NCBI GenBank assembly: GCA_913049685.1
Contig: CAJWZD010000014.1
Coordinates: forward strand, 1 to 43,076
Length of the DNA: 43,076 nucleotides
Reading direction: 5' to 3'
From: an uncultured Fidelibacterota bacterium
Lineage (GTDB): Bacteria; Fidelibacterota; Marinisomatia; Marinisomatales; TCS55
Made by a program: the position numbers and the translations under genes. Of the stretch, positions 42,595 through 43,076 are shown in pieces; within the stretch, counting starts at the first letter, position 1; each line of letters begins with the position of its first letter. The notes under the pieces were generated by a model. It was not told where the DNA came from, ran no database searches, and saw nothing but the letters and a program-made list of their open reading frames with translations.

Positions 42595-43076
42595 ATGAAT
42601 AAAATTAATATTTTATTTTCATTTTTATTCTTTTTCTCATGCAATAATAATTCGTCAAGCATTGCTGAAATTGAGAGAACTGTAAAGAATTACCAAAATC
42701 AATTGGTAGATAAAAAAATAACGGGAAGCAATACATTCATGCTATACAAAGATGAGAAAATTCAATTTTCATCTGTGGTCAATTCTGGCAGAGAGGGGGA
42801 TGCTGATATAACCGATGAGACTATATTTCCTATTTGGTCCATGTCCAAACCAATAACTATCGTAGCTATGATGTTGCTATACGAAGATGGTAAGTATGAT
42901 TTTAATGATAATGTTTCAAAATACATTCCTAATTATAAAAACTTGAAGTGTAAAAACGATGACGACAAGGTATATAATTGTAAAAATGAACTTAAAGTAA
43001 TACACTTATTAACTCATACTTCAGGTTATAGGTATTATAGAGAGAAGCCTGCTAATACTTCTTACGCCAGATCGGA
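42595..43076 (+). CDS. Serine beta-lactamase-like lipoprotein (class C / serine hydrolase), 3' part outside window
   Basis: The frame opens MNKINILFSFLFFFSC, a short lipoprotein signal with Cys16, after an AGGA motif. It continues into the beta-lactamase-related serine hydrolase fold: FPIWSMSKPITIVAMMLLYEDG in two parts, with Ser82-Met-Ser-Lys85 as the SxxK nucleophile motif, then the DNVSKYIPNY segment and the hallmark HLLTHTSGY. The window ends about 160 residues in, before the YxN and C-terminal motifs. The family includes class C beta-lactamases, esterases and D-amino peptidases, so an antibiotic-resistance role must not be assumed. The last eight bases may be adapter sequence rather than genome. 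Confidence 0.85.
   Translation, partial: MNKINILFSFLFFFSCNNNSSSIAEIERTVKNYQNQLVDKKITGSNTFMLYKDEKIQFSSVVNSGREGDADITDETIFPIWSMSKPITIVAMMLLYEDGKYDFNDNVSKYIPNYKNLKCKNDDDKVYNCKNELKVIHLLTHTSGYRYYREKPANTSYARS
43069..43076 (+). other. Adapter-like octamer at the end of the window
   Basis: The last eight bases read AGATCGGA, identical to the first eight bases of the common Illumina TruSeq adapter. If this is a contig end, the bases may be read-through contamination, and the final codons of the hydrolase gene would then not be real. Confidence 0.45.

Noticed and set aside
42595-43076. Calling the partial hydrolase an antibiotic-resistance beta-lactamase
   Set aside because: Only the SxxK and HTSG region is visible; the family includes many esterases and peptidases, and the substrate-defining part is outside the window.
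1-43076. Insertion sequences, prophage, toxin-antitoxin or defence genes
   Set aside because: No transposase, integrase, phage structural, restriction or Cas-like protein was found; nearly all genes are core metabolism or envelope functions.

Overview
The window is an AT-rich, gene-dense stretch from a Gram-negative bacterium. The gene content points to the FCB group (Bacteroidota and relatives). Markers are a GlmU-like sugar nucleotidyltransferase of the Bacteroidota type, DUF3467, DUF2480 and DUF5916 proteins, a TonB-dependent receptor with a carboxypeptidase-regulatory-like N-terminal domain, and 2-oxoacid:ferredoxin oxidoreductase with a fused gamma-alpha chain. A marine lineage such as Marinimicrobia (SAR406) is my best guess, but this is inference from gene content and style, not a phylogeny. 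Genes are packed with ATGA and TAATG overlaps, and two convergent gene pairs overlap by 4 nt at their stop codons.

Layout. (1) 1-3381, minus strand: djlA-like gene, methylmalonyl-CoA mutase large subunit, LysM lipoprotein and the start of birA (cut by the window edge). (2) 3465-5992, plus: a conserved protein, the GlmU-like enzyme, an acidic zinc-ribbon protein and a DUF3467 protein, convergent with a PAP2 phosphatase. (3) 6565-6929: the largest non-coding gap, with a GC-rich structured RNA candidate and a 34-residue membrane peptide gene. (4) 6930-13284, plus: a fatty-acid/acyl-CoA oxidation operon (thiolase, FadB/J-type multifunctional enzyme, two MaoC-type halves, acyl-CoA dehydrogenase, AcuI-type acrylyl-CoA reductase). 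(5) 13307-17596, minus: a lipoprotein gene, a strong terminator, then a TonB-dependent receptor. (6) 17819-24019, plus: etfB, etfA, an EMO-type membrane Fe-S oxidoreductase that should pass electrons from the dehydrogenases to menaquinone, and a DUF5916 outer-membrane protein. (7) 24023-31395, minus: a complete SUF Fe-S assembly operon led by an Rrf2/IscR-like regulator with a perfect inverted repeat at its promoter. (8) 31486-32535, minus: selD, itself a selenoprotein read through an in-frame UGA. (9) 32739-39423, plus: korA, korB, fumC and a class A penicillin-binding protein. (10) 39420-42072, minus: pyrimidine-nucleoside phosphorylase and an LptF/LptG permease. (11) 42204-43076: tRNA-His, tRNA-Pro, a terminator, a short repeat cluster and the 5' part of a serine beta-lactamase-like lipoprotein gene.

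The genes fit together as an acyl-CoA-oxidising lifestyle: beta-oxidation feeds ETF and EMO, propionyl/methylmalonyl units can enter via the mutase, acetyl-CoA enters a TCA cycle that uses ferredoxin-linked 2-oxoglutarate oxidoreductase and fumarase, and SUF supplies the many Fe-S clusters these enzymes need.

The most notable items are the selenocysteine-containing SelD with a hairpin directly at the UGA, the structured element near 6643-6720, the Rrf2 operator in front of suf, a degenerate oxyanion motif in the multifunctional beta-oxidation protein beside two MaoC hydratases, and an Illumina-adapter-like octamer at the last bases of the window. I found no clear wholly new system; the structured RNA element is the best candidate for something undescribed.
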